Positions 1-6,391 of a DNA stretch of 9,950 nt are shown here, piece after piece; within the stretch, counting starts at the first letter, position 1, and every line of letters starts with the position of its first letter. A program made the position numbers and the translations under genes. The stretch spans positions 1 to 9,950 of the forward strand of contig CAKZMS010000611.1 of NCBI GenBank assembly GCA_937128785.1. The letters are read 5' to 3'. The notes below the pieces were generated by a model. That model worked only from the letters and a program-made list of their open reading frames with translations. It was not told where the DNA came from and did no database searches. The stretch is from an uncultured Opitutaceae bacterium (GTDB lineage: Bacteria > Verrucomicrobiota > Verrucomicrobiia > Opitutales > Opitutaceae).

Positions 1-1152
1 GACCTGCTTGGTGGCCTTGATCTGAGCGGCCGAACCCACGCGGGAAACGGACAGACCCACGGACACCGCGGGGCGGATACCTTGGTTGAACAAGTCGGTT
101 TCGAGGAAGATCTGGCCGTCGGTGATCGAGATCACGTTGGTCGGAATGTAGGCCGACACGTCACCGGCCTGTGTCTCAATGATCGGCAGCGCGGTGAGGG
201 AGCCTTTGCCGTCGAGACGAGCGGAGCGTTCGAGCAACCGGCTGTGCAGGTAGAAGACGTCTCCCGGGTAGGCCTCACGACCAGAGGGGCGCTTCAAAAT
301 GAGGGAAATCTGGCGGTATGCGACCGCGTGCTTGGAGAGATCATCGTAAACGATGAGTGCATCCATGTCGTTTTCCATGAACCATTCGCCGATGGCGGCA
401 CCGGAGAACGGCGCGAGGTATTGATTGGCCGGATTGTCGGCGGCGGGGGCGGCCACGATCACGGTGTATTCGAGGGCTCCGGCGGCTTCGAGAGCAGCCA
501 GGGTGCGCACGATGTTGGAGTTCTTCTGTCCCACCGCGACGTAGATGGAGTAGACCGGACGGAAGTCGGGATCGCCGGACTCGAGGCCCACCTTGTTGAT
601 CTTCGCCTGATTGATGATGGTATCGATGGCGATGGTGGTCTTGCCGGTGCCGCGGTCACCAATGATGAGCTCACGTTGGCCGCGACCGATGGGAATCATC
701 GAGTCAATGGCCTGAATACCGGTGAAGAGAGGTTGGTCGACCGACTTACGGGCGATGATGCCGGGAGCGATGCGCTCGACCGGGTAGGTCTCCTTGGCTT
801 CGATCGGGCCTTTGCCGTCAACGGGATTGCCGAGGGCGTCGACCGTGCGGCCGAGGAGGGCTTTGCCGACGGGCACTGAGAGGAGGCGGCCGGTGGTGAG
901 GACTTCGTCACCTTCCTTCAGTTGGGACACGTCACCGAGGACGACGGTGCCGACCTCGTCTTCTTCCAAGTTCAACGCGATGCCGATGGCGCCGCCGGGG
1001 AACTGGACCATCTCGTTATACATCACGTCGGAGAGGCCATCGATTTTGGCCACGCCGTCGGCGACGGTGCGAATGGTGCCGGTGTTCTTTTTGACCGCTT
1101 TATTGGAAAGGTTGGCGATCTGGGATTCGATTTGTTCGAGGACGGTGCTCAT
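1..1152 (-). CDS. atpA: F-type ATP synthase subunit alpha, N-terminal 384 residues (3' end beyond window)
   Basis: This is the alpha subunit of the F1 head, which alternates with beta in the hexamer and carries the non-catalytic nucleotide sites. I translated it by hand from the ATG at 1150-1152. The frame stays open to base 1, giving 384 of the usual ~505-520 residues. Visible features are the N-terminal beta-barrel region (about residues 25-95), a P-loop GDRGTGKT at 165-172, the stretch [17 protein letters not shown] at about 268-284, [19 protein letters not shown] at 291-309, and [17 protein letters not shown] from 361. Arg371 in the last stretch matches the E. coli alpha Arg376 finger. 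Two oddities: the usual P-loop Gln (GDRQTGKT) is Gly, and a loop at about 185-200 is longer than in E. coli, as it also is in mitochondrial alpha. The gene lies 54 bp after atpH and has no Shine-Dalgarno. The C-terminal helical domain is missing only because of the window edge. Confidence 0.98.
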   Translation of the reverse strand, partial: MSTVLEQIESQIANLSNKAVKKNTGTIRTVADGVAKIDGLSDVMYNEMVQFPGGAIGIALNLEEDEVGTVVLGDVSQLKEGDEVLTTGRLLSVPVGKALLGRTVDALGNPVDGKGPIEAKETYPVERIAPGIIARKSVDQPLFTGIQAIDSMIPIGRGQRELIIGDRGTGKTTIAIDTIINQAKINKVGLESGDPDFRPVYSIYVAVGQKNSNIVRTLAALEAAGALEYTVIVAAPAADNPANQYLAPFSGAAIGEWFMENDMDALIVYDDLSKHAVAYRQISLILKRPSGREAYPGDVFYLHSRLLERSARLDGKGSLTALPIIETQAGDVSAYIPTNVISITDGQIFLETDLFNQGIRPAVSVGLSVSRVGSAAQIKATKQV

Positions 1153-1206
1153 GTCGACGGGGACGGTTTTAAGGAGTTTGGCTAATTGAAATTGAAGAGA
1201 GGGTGA

Positions 1207-1602
1207 TCAGACCGAGGCGGCGAGGGCGTCGAGTTGTCCGGCCACGGTGGATTCGTAGACATCGTCAGCGATGCGAACGCGCAGCCCGGCGATGAGGGCA
1301 TCGTTGCGGGATGCGGACGTGGCGACGGAACGGTGGTATTTCTGCGTGAGGGCGCCGCCAATGGCAGCGAGGATTTCGGAGGAAACCTCACCGGCGTGTT
1401 CGACGACCGCGTTGGTTTTTTGCAGCTCGCGTTCGATCCGGCGGTGGTAGGCCTTGAGGACCGCCATGGGTTGGGCCGGCGGGTGCTTTTCCAGGTAGGC
1501 GAGCACTCCAGTCACGCGTTCGGCATCGACGGCGCCATCGGAACCAAGGCTCAGCTCGGCGAGCTGTTTGGCGAGTTGCGAGGTTTTTTTCGAGGTGGCC
1601 AC
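1207..1602 (-). CDS. atpH: F-type ATP synthase subunit delta (short form, GTG start)
   Basis: Delta is the stalk protein joining the b dimer to the top of the alpha/beta hexamer. The 131 residues are shorter than the usual ~175-180. The recognisable part is the C-terminal OSCP-type end, with GLRVRIADDVYESTVAGQLDAL at about 105-126. It matches the family's 'G-(V/I)-x-(V/I)-x-x-(D/G)-D-x-x-(I/Y)-D-x-S-(V)-x-(G)-x-L' ending. The N-terminal helical domain is reduced or strongly diverged. The start codon is GTG at 1600-1602. An in-frame TAG lies just upstream, near the end of atpF, and I see no other start codon between, so a longer version from this frame is not available. Placement between atpF and atpA in the classical order b-delta-alpha supports the call. 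No Shine-Dalgarno is visible. Confidence 0.92.
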   Translation of the reverse strand: MATSKKTSQLAKQLAELSLGSDGAVDAERVTGVLAYLEKHPPAQPMAVLKAYHRRIERELQKTNAVVEHAGEVSSEILAAIGGALTQKYHRSVATSASRNDALIAGLRVRIADDVYESTVAGQLDALAASV

Positions 1603-1646
1603 GAGGAAAAGTTGAAAGGCGGAAGGACGGAAAAACTAAGACGTGA

Positions 1647-2210
1647 TCAGGCGAGGGTCAGCTCTTTGGCGGCCGCGTCGTTGTAACGCTTGCGCTCCTC
1701 GTCGGTCAGCTCCTTGGCGAGGACCTGCTGGGTGGTGGTCACAACCAGGCGGGCGATTTCGGCCCGCGCTTCGGCGACCATCTTGCGATGCTCAAGCTCG
1801 GTGGCGTGCTGGGCCTTGGTGATGATGTCCTGCGCCTTGACGGTGGCTTCCTGGGTCTGCTTTTCGAGGAAGGCCTTGGCGGAAACGCGAGCCTCTTCGA
1901 TGACCTTGGTCGCTTCGCCTTGGGCGGTTTTGATGATGGCAGCACTCTCCTCGGCGGCAGCTTCGAGTTTCTGCTTCATCTCCTCGGTATATTCAATACC
2001 GGCGTCGATCTTGGCCTGACGTTCCTCCATGGCGGAGGTGATCGGCTTGATCAGCTTGAAGTAGACGACTGCGAAGAAGATCGAGAAGCCGATCAGCTGC
2101 AGCACGATGTATTTGCCTTCGATGCCGAAGGAACCGAGTCCGAATTGCTCGAGCACGCCGCCGGATGCCGCCGTGGCGTCAGCTGCTGCGAGGATCAAGT
2201 TGGCCGTCAT
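1647..2210 (-). CDS. atpF: F-type ATP synthase subunit b (peripheral stalk)
   Basis: Subunit b anchors the peripheral stalk in the membrane and, as a dimer, holds F1 static against rotation. The 187-residue protein has an N-terminal stretch of about 30 residues rich in Ala, Gly and Ser. One membrane helix follows (about 34-52, YIVLQLIGFSIFFAVVYF), then a long charged, alanine-rich helix to the C-terminus that should form the right-handed coiled coil (for example MEERQAKIDAGIEYTEEMKQKLEAA starting at about 61, with the motif EERQAKID typical of b). It is somewhat longer than E. coli b (156 residues), mainly at the N-terminus. The ATG at 2208-2210 has no Shine-Dalgarno before it. It lies between the c subunit (91 bp away) and delta (44 bp away). 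Only one b-type gene is present, so this is probably a b2 homodimer rather than the b/b' pair of phototrophs. Confidence 0.97.
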   Translation of the reverse strand: MTANLILAAADATAASGGVLEQFGLGSFGIEGKYIVLQLIGFSIFFAVVYFKLIKPITSAMEERQAKIDAGIEYTEEMKQKLEAAAEESAAIIKTAQGEATKVIEEARVSAKAFLEKQTQEATVKAQDIITKAQHATELEHRKMVAEARAEIARLVVTTTQQVLAKELTDEERKRYNDAAAKELTLA

Positions 2211-2301
2211 ATCGCGAGGAGGTTGGAGAGTGGTGGGAAAAAGAGGGTCCGCGCCGGGTTGAGGTCGTCAAACGCCGACGCGGGAGAGTTTTAAAACTCG
2301 C

Positions 2302-2505
2302 TTATTTGGCGAGGAAGAGAGCGAGGATACCGAGACCTTCGGCCAGCGCCATACCGATAATGGCTTGAACGAGGATCTTACCGGAAGCTCCGGGATTGCG
2401 TCCGACGGCTTCACAGGCCTTGAAGCCGATGAGGCCCACGCCGATAGCGGCGCCGAGCAGACCGAGACCAGAGGCGAGATTGCCGGTGATTTCTGCGAGG
2501 ATCAT
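2302..2505 (-). CDS. atpE: F-type ATP synthase subunit c (proteolipid ring)
   Basis: This is the 67-residue hairpin protein that forms the rotating c-ring in the membrane. Helix 1 (about 10-34) holds a glycine-rich pattern with Gly at 13, 15, 18, 22, 24 and 27. The polar loop GRNPGA at 35-40 is the canonical R-(N/Q)-P contact with gamma/epsilon. Helix 2 (about 44-65) carries the ion-carrying carboxylate Glu56 in MALAEGLGI. Aligned to the Na+-driven Ilyobacter protein, the two usual Na+ ligands are absent: the Gln 13 residues before the loop Arg is Val23, and the Ser after the carboxylate is Gly57. This indicates proton coupling (inference). It is short for the family (70-90 residues is usual), with almost no N-terminal extension. 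Its place between subunits a and b is classical. Confidence 0.98.
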   Translation of the reverse strand: MILAEITGNLASGLGLLGAAIGVGLIGFKACEAVGRNPGASGKILVQAIIGMALAEGLGILALFLAK

Positions 2506-2578
2506 GATGATGTGTTGGTTTTGATGTGGTTGCGGTTACCGCCGTGCACGCTCTTGGCATGCTCCCGACGGGAAAGGT

Positions 2579-3421
2579 TCAGTGAGCTTCGGCGTGACCC
2601 TCTTCGTGGTCGTGGTCGTCACCATGGTTACAGATAAGACCGATATAAACGGCACTGAGGAGCGTGAAGACCGTGGCCTGAATCAGGCCGACGAAGAGCT
2701 CAAGGAAGTAGAAGATGAAAAAGAAGCCGGTGCCGTGCAGGAGGTTCTCACCGCCGTAGACATTACCGAAGAGGCGAACGGAAAGGGTGAATGGGCGAAT
2801 GATGATCGAGAACACCTCGATGAATCCGACCACGAAGAACACGAGGGTCAGGATGGGGTAGAGCCACCCGGGAGTCTCCGCCTTGTCCGCCTTGTTTCCA
2901 AACAGGTCGATGAAGAGCAGCTTGGGGCCGGCGAACTTGAACACGATGATCAACCAGGCGCCGAATGAAAGCAGGGCCAGGGCGATGGTGCCGTTGAAGT
3001 CGGCGGTGAAGGGACGCACCAGTGGGGTGAAATGTCCGTCCGCGCCATGCCAGCCAATCGTGCCTACACCCGGGATAAGTCCCGACCAGTTGTTGACCAG
3101 AATGAAGAGGAACAGGGTCGCTAGGAGCGGGAAAGCAGCGGGGAAGGCTTTTTTGCCTACGATCGGTTCGAAGAGATCGCGCAGCGCCGTCAGCAAGGAC
3201 TCCATCAGCGCTTGGCCCTTGGTGGGCCGAATCGAAGGTTTGCCCACCGCCCAGACGAGCAGGGCCAGAATGACACCCGAATAGATCCAGCCGGTGAGAA
3301 TGGAATTGGTGAACAGACCGGACTCTACCAGTGGCTCTGCCCGAGGTGACACCTCGGCCGTGGCGATGTTGGCGACGGCGAGAAGTGGCAGGAAATTGAG
3401 GAGTTTCGTAACTCGGTTCAT
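2579..3421 (-). CDS. atpB: F-type ATP synthase subunit a (proton channel), His-rich C-terminus
   Basis: Subunit a forms the two half-channels beside the c-ring. The 280-residue protein has a hydrophobic signal-like N-terminus (about 8-22) and five or six membrane spans. The key stretch RPFTLSVRLFGN at 209-220 contains Arg216, the equivalent of the essential E. coli Arg210. Glu225 matches E. coli Glu219, and GLIQATVFTLLS at 245-256 contains Gln248, equivalent to Gln252. The tail after the last helix (residues 264-280) is unusually rich in His, Asp and Glu, with five His in the last 15 positions. The ATG at 3419-3421 is the first gene of the operon; no atpI lies upstream. It has no Shine-Dalgarno, and a weak promoter candidate lies 38-67 bp before it. 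Confidence 0.98.
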   Translation of the reverse strand: MNRVTKLLNFLPLLAVANIATAEVSPRAEPLVESGLFTNSILTGWIYSGVILALLVWAVGKPSIRPTKGQALMESLLTALRDLFEPIVGKKAFPAAFPLLATLFLFILVNNWSGLIPGVGTIGWHGADGHFTPLVRPFTADFNGTIALALLSFGAWLIIVFKFAGPKLLFIDLFGNKADKAETPGWLYPILTLVFFVVGFIEVFSIIIRPFTLSVRLFGNVYGGENLLHGTGFFFIFYFLELFVGLIQATVFTLLSAVYIGLICNHGDDHDHEEGHAEAH

Positions 3422-3458
3422 GAAGGCACAGTGATGCTGGTGAAGACTGGAACGAAAA

Positions 3459-3488
3459 TGCGTAGGGGATCGGCCTCAGCCCCGTCAA
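3459..3488 (-). promoter_or_regulatory. Possible sigma70-type promoter for the atp operon
   Basis: Read on the minus strand, TTGACG (3483-3488) is followed after 18 bp by TACGCA (3459-3464). The -35 matches the consensus at five of six positions; the -10 is poor. The 169-bp gap between trmB and atpB is the largest spacing inside this gene run, so a separate operon promoter is expected here. Its exact position is uncertain. I see no convincing rho-independent terminator for trmB in the same gap. Confidence 0.25.
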
Positions 3489-3590
3489 CCATTGAAACCC
3501 GATCTCACGAAGGTCGTATCAATCATTAGGAGGGCAGAGTGGCGCAATATGCTTCGTCTAATCGACACCAGTCGGCGCGGCTGAGCAATT

Positions 3591-4181
3591 TTACGCGCGG
3601 CGTGCGATCCAGGATTGGTGAGAATTTGCCCTAGCCTCGAAAATGGTTTCCCGCTCAAAGGGCCACTCCTCGGCCGGATTTATGATCCAGTCGGGATGAG
3701 CGCTGACGACTTCCAGCGCCTCCGCAAAGTAGCCTTCATGGTCGGTGCGGAAGCACAGAGGAGTGTCCGGGGCGGTTAATTGCGCGAGGTCCGAGAGAAA
3801 CGGCGCTTGGATGAGCCGATTCTTCCAGTGTTTGCGCTTCGGCCAGGGATCCGGGAACAGGACGAGGATTCGCCCCGAGAAACGGGTCTCCCTCGGCAGT
3901 GCCTCCAGAAGATCGGCCGCCTCTGCGCGAAGCCAGGTCACATTGGTCAACCCTGCCCGGGCCGCTTTCCGCTCACATTTCTCCAATCGCTCCACGATGA
4001 TGTCGATGGCGATACAGTGCTCGGCTGGGTGAGCGGCGGCGTAGGCGGCCATGTAATGTCCGTGGCCGCAGCCGATTTCGAGCGTCAGGTCGGGGTGATC
4101 GAGCGGGACGGTGACCAATTGAGCCCGGAGCGCGGTGACTCGTTGGCGATGGATGGCTTGGGCTTCTTCAATCGGCGGCAT
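3591..4181 (-). CDS. trmB: tRNA (guanine-N7-)-methyltransferase
   Basis: TrmB transfers a methyl group from S-adenosylmethionine to N7 of G46 in the variable loop of tRNAs. Counting from the ATG at 4179-4181 (196 residues), the SAM-binding motif I is LEIGCGHG (34-41). The family hallmark PDPWPKRKHWKNRL (110-123) follows, then a FRTDHEGYF segment (144-152). Near the end there is an FE pair (175-176), where most relatives have T-x-(Y/F)-E; the Thr is Pro here (WPFE). The same frame is open further upstream to a TTG at 4278-4280, giving 229 residues and a 28-bp overlap with the histidine kinase gene. I prefer the ATG because it leaves no overlap and gives an N-terminus of normal length, but the start is not settled. 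It is probably co-transcribed with the two-component genes. Confidence 0.93.
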   Translation of the reverse strand: MPPIEEAQAIHRQRVTALRAQLVTVPLDHPDLTLEIGCGHGHYMAAYAAAHPAEHCIAIDIIVERLEKCERKAARAGLTNVTWLRAEAADLLEALPRETRFSGRILVLFPDPWPKRKHWKNRLIQAPFLSDLAQLTAPDTPLCFRTDHEGYFAEALEVVSAHPDWIINPAEEWPFERETIFEARANSHQSWIARRA

Positions 4182-4252
4182 GGGCCGGGTAAAAACCCTT
4201 CGGGCCGCCCGGAGCAAGCCCAACCCGCCCTGCCCCACTTGCCGTTGGCCAT

Positions 4253-5530
4253 CTACTGTTTCGGGTGGGTCGGAATCCAAATGCGGAAAGTGGTCCCCTC
4301 CCCCAACGTGCTTTCCACCTGCACCCGGCCGCCGTGAAGCGTGGCGATGTGTTTCACGATGCTGAGTCCGAGTCCGGTGCCGCCGCGTTCCCGGGAGCGT
4401 CCTTTTTCCACCCGGTAGAAACGCTCGAAGATATGCGGCAGGTCGGCTTCCGGAATACCGGGACCATCATCGGATACCCGGATCTCAACTTCCGCTTCTG
4501 CTGGATGAAGCTCCGCTCCCACCGTGATGCCAGATCCGGCGGGAGTATACTTTAAAGCATTATCGATCAAATTGTTGAGCACCTGGGTCACCTTGAGGGG
4601 ATCCAGGATCAGGCGATTGATAGCGCTGTCGAGTTGGGTGATCACCTTGTGTTCAGCCGCGTCGGGCCGGTTGCGGTAGTCTTCCACGATCGATAGTATC
4701 ATCGCTCGCAGCTCCACCGATTCGCGTTCCAACGCGGAGTTGGAGGATTCCAGCCGGGAAAGCGTCAAAAGATCATCCAGCAACGAATTGAGCCGCTCCG
4801 TGTGGCGCTGGACCGTGTTCAAAAATCGTGTGCGGTCCGCCAGATCCATATCCTGGTGCCCGTCGACGAGGGTCTCGATATAGCCTTTGATTACGGCTAG
4901 CGGGGTCCGCAGCTCGTGCGAAACATTGGCCACGAATTCCTTGCGCATGCGCTCCAGCCGTTTCTGGCGGGTCACATCATGGAGAACGAACAACGCCCAC
5001 TGCCCGCTCGCCCCGTCCAGGGCCGGAATGGTGGTTCCGGTAACTTCCACCCAGCGCGTCTCGTCCGTCTCCACAAATTCGATTTCGTGATAAGGTTCTG
5101 CCGTGCCTTTTCTGACCGCGTCGACGTAATTCAGAAACGTGACACTGTGCAGCACCACCTCAAGGCGTTGATCGATAATCTCAGTAGCCCGGGGAAATAT
5201 ATCCTGTAATGAGCTATTAGCCAGTAGGATATGATTGTGACTATCTACGACCAACACCGCCTCTTTCAGACTGCCGAGCGTGGCGTCGAGTTGGGCAAGT
5301 TGGGAAGTTTGGGCGGTTTCGAGTTTGGTCAGTTTCTCGATCAGATCGTTCGAAGTCTCGCAGAAATCGATCCAATCCTTGCCCGCTGCGCCCGGGTGCT
5401 CGTGACGGAGAAACGTCTGCCGTTGGACCAATGCCTCGCGAACCGTGCGGACGGCCCGTCGGTGTCCCGCGAGCTTCACGCTGGTCCAAACCAGCGCCAC
5501 GGCCAACAGAACCAAGACAGCTTCAAGCAT
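4253..5530 (-). CDS. phoR: PhoR-like sensor histidine kinase (single membrane helix, PAS domain)
   Basis: This is a membrane-bound sensor kinase, the likely partner of the response regulator encoded immediately upstream. The 425 residues begin with one membrane helix (about 3-20) and no periplasmic domain. A short cytoplasmic linker follows, then a PAS domain (about 82-188, including AVLVVDSHNHILLANSSLQDIF). The HisKA dimerisation helix has the H-box FVANVSHELRTPL with phospho-acceptor His205. The ATP-binding domain shows the N-box NNLIDNALKYTP (319-330), G1 DDGPGIP (354-360), an F-box IFERFYR and G2 GGTGLGL (383-389). The order TM-PAS-HisKA-HATPase is that of PhoR, which senses phosphate through PstSCAB/PhoU; none of those genes is in the window, so the phosphate role is inferred from architecture. 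It starts 40 bp after the regulator gene stops, with no Shine-Dalgarno. Confidence 0.9.
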   Translation of the reverse strand: MLEAVLVLLAVALVWTSVKLAGHRRAVRTVREALVQRQTFLRHEHPGAAGKDWIDFCETSNDLIEKLTKLETAQTSQLAQLDATLGSLKEAVLVVDSHNHILLANSSLQDIFPRATEIIDQRLEVVLHSVTFLNYVDAVRKGTAEPYHEIEFVETDETRWVEVTGTTIPALDGASGQWALFVLHDVTRQKRLERMRKEFVANVSHELRTPLAVIKGYIETLVDGHQDMDLADRTRFLNTVQRHTERLNSLLDDLLTLSRLESSNSALERESVELRAMILSIVEDYRNRPDAAEHKVITQLDSAINRLILDPLKVTQVLNNLIDNALKYTPAGSGITVGAELHPAEAEVEIRVSDDGPGIPEADLPHIFERFYRVEKGRSRERGGTGLGLSIVKHIATLHGGRVQVESTLGEGTTFRIWIPTHPKQ

Positions 5531-5570
5531 CGTTTAAGATGAACGCGGCCGGTTCCGGCTTCCCCGCCAC

Positions 5571-6290
5571 CTAGGCGGAAGATTCCTGAACCTTGCGTTC
5601 GGCCAACCGGTAGCCAACGCCGCGAATGGTTTCAATCCAATCGGCTTCCGAACCGAGTTTTTCCCGCAGGCGGCGCACATGGGTGTCCACGGTCCGCGTC
5701 TCGATCTCAGTCTCGTAGTTCCAGACGTTCAGCAAGAGATGTTCCCGCGTTTGGACGCGACCACGTCGCTCCATCAGCAGATGGAGCAGTTTAAATTCCG
5801 TGGCGGTCAGTTCCACTACTTCCCCGTTGATCTTTACTTCGTGACGGTCGACATCGAGTTCGATGGCGCCGGCGATCAGCTTCACGGGTTCATCGGCGCC
5901 CTTCCCTTCACTGCGGCGCATGATATTTTGCACCCGTAAAACCAACTCTTTGGTGCTGAATGGTTTGCAGATGTAATCGTCTGCTCCGATTTCGAGTCCG
6001 AGGATCCGATCGTTCTCTTCGACCTTCGCGGTCAGGAATACGACGGGAATCTGTTTGAGCTTGGGATCTGCCCGCAACATCCGGCAAATCTGCGTGCCGT
6101 TGATTTCTGGCATCATCACATCGAGCACCACCAGGTCGGGCATAAACGACCGCGCCACGGCGATACTCCGCGTCGGGTCATTGACGGTTTCTACGTCGAA
6201 TCCCTTGGCCTTTAGATTATAGGCGACCAAGTCGGCGACGTCGGATTCGTCATCCACGACAAGAACTCGTTTACGTGGGCTTTCTGCCAT
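5571..6290 (-). CDS. phoB: PhoB-like response regulator (OmpR/PhoB family)
   Basis: This is a DNA-binding response regulator of 239 residues. The receiver domain (about 8-125) has the acidic pair Asp13/Asp14, phospho-acceptor Asp57 in VVLDVMMPEINGTQICR, Thr87 in FLTAK and Lys109 in CKPF, all required for phosphorylation and switching. The C-terminal winged helix (about 136-232) has the PhoB-type pattern LTATEFKLLHLLM, then TRTVDTHVRRLREKLG as recognition helix and IRGVGYRL at the wing. ATG at 6288-6290. It lies 40 bp upstream of the kinase gene and is almost certainly co-transcribed with it. PhoB is the nearest familiar name, but other OmpR-family regulators share this architecture, so the regulon is not proven by sequence. 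Confidence 0.9.
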   Translation of the reverse strand: MAESPRKRVLVVDDESDVADLVAYNLKAKGFDVETVNDPTRSIAVARSFMPDLVVLDVMMPEINGTQICRMLRADPKLKQIPVVFLTAKVEENDRILGLEIGADDYICKPFSTKELVLRVQNIMRRSEGKGADEPVKLIAGAIELDVDRHEVKINGEVVELTATEFKLLHLLMERRGRVQTREHLLLNVWNYETEIETRTVDTHVRRLREKLGSEADWIETIRGVGYRLAERKVQESSA

Positions 6291-6337
6291 TCACTCAACC
6301 GTAGCAATTGCAGGCCGTTCGTAACAGTCCGAAAACG

Positions 6338-6386
6338 GCCCGTTTCACAATTGTTACAGCCGGCGCAAAAAATTTGCGAAACGGGC
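6338..6386 (-). repeat. Inverted repeats between mnmG and phoB (possible terminator or attenuator)
   Basis: A 9-bp inverted repeat (6338-6346 against 6378-6386, GCCCGTTTC/GAAACGGGC) encloses a 31-base loop. A smaller 6-bp hairpin (6364-6378, CGCAAA/TTTGCG around AAA) overlaps its inner edge. On the minus strand the second long arm can also pair with a CCGTTTTC just after it, so the two folds would compete. No clean T-run follows on the minus strand. About two 9-bp repeats with loops of this size are expected by chance in 10 kb, so the case for function is weak. Confidence 0.3.
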
Positions 6387-6391
6387 AGTTT

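Noticed and set aside
82..879. A 265-codon open frame on the plus strand
   Set aside because: It lies wholly antisense to atpA, whose translation is strongly conserved. High GC keeps the complementary frame open. The peptide matches no family I know.
1788..2294. A 168-codon open frame on the plus strand
   Set aside because: It is antisense to atpF and its leader. It is low-complexity in Gly, Leu and Asp and is explained by the alanine-rich codons opposite.
2763..3488. A 241-codon open frame on the minus strand overlapping atpB
   Set aside because: It is a shifted frame of atpB, which itself shows every key residue of subunit a.
3534..3600. A terminator after trmB
   Set aside because: Only short stems (for example CGAC/GTCG) without a T-run are present.
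4350..4358. TGTTTCACG, half of a parS
   Set aside because: The second half does not follow. It falls in conserved histidine kinase codons (IVKHIATLHGG) and is probably chance.
6338..6391. A plus-strand terminator (9-bp stem followed by AGTTTTT)
   Set aside because: No plus-strand gene ends here, and the T-run overlaps the mnmG stop codon region. The 31-base loop is too long for a good terminator.
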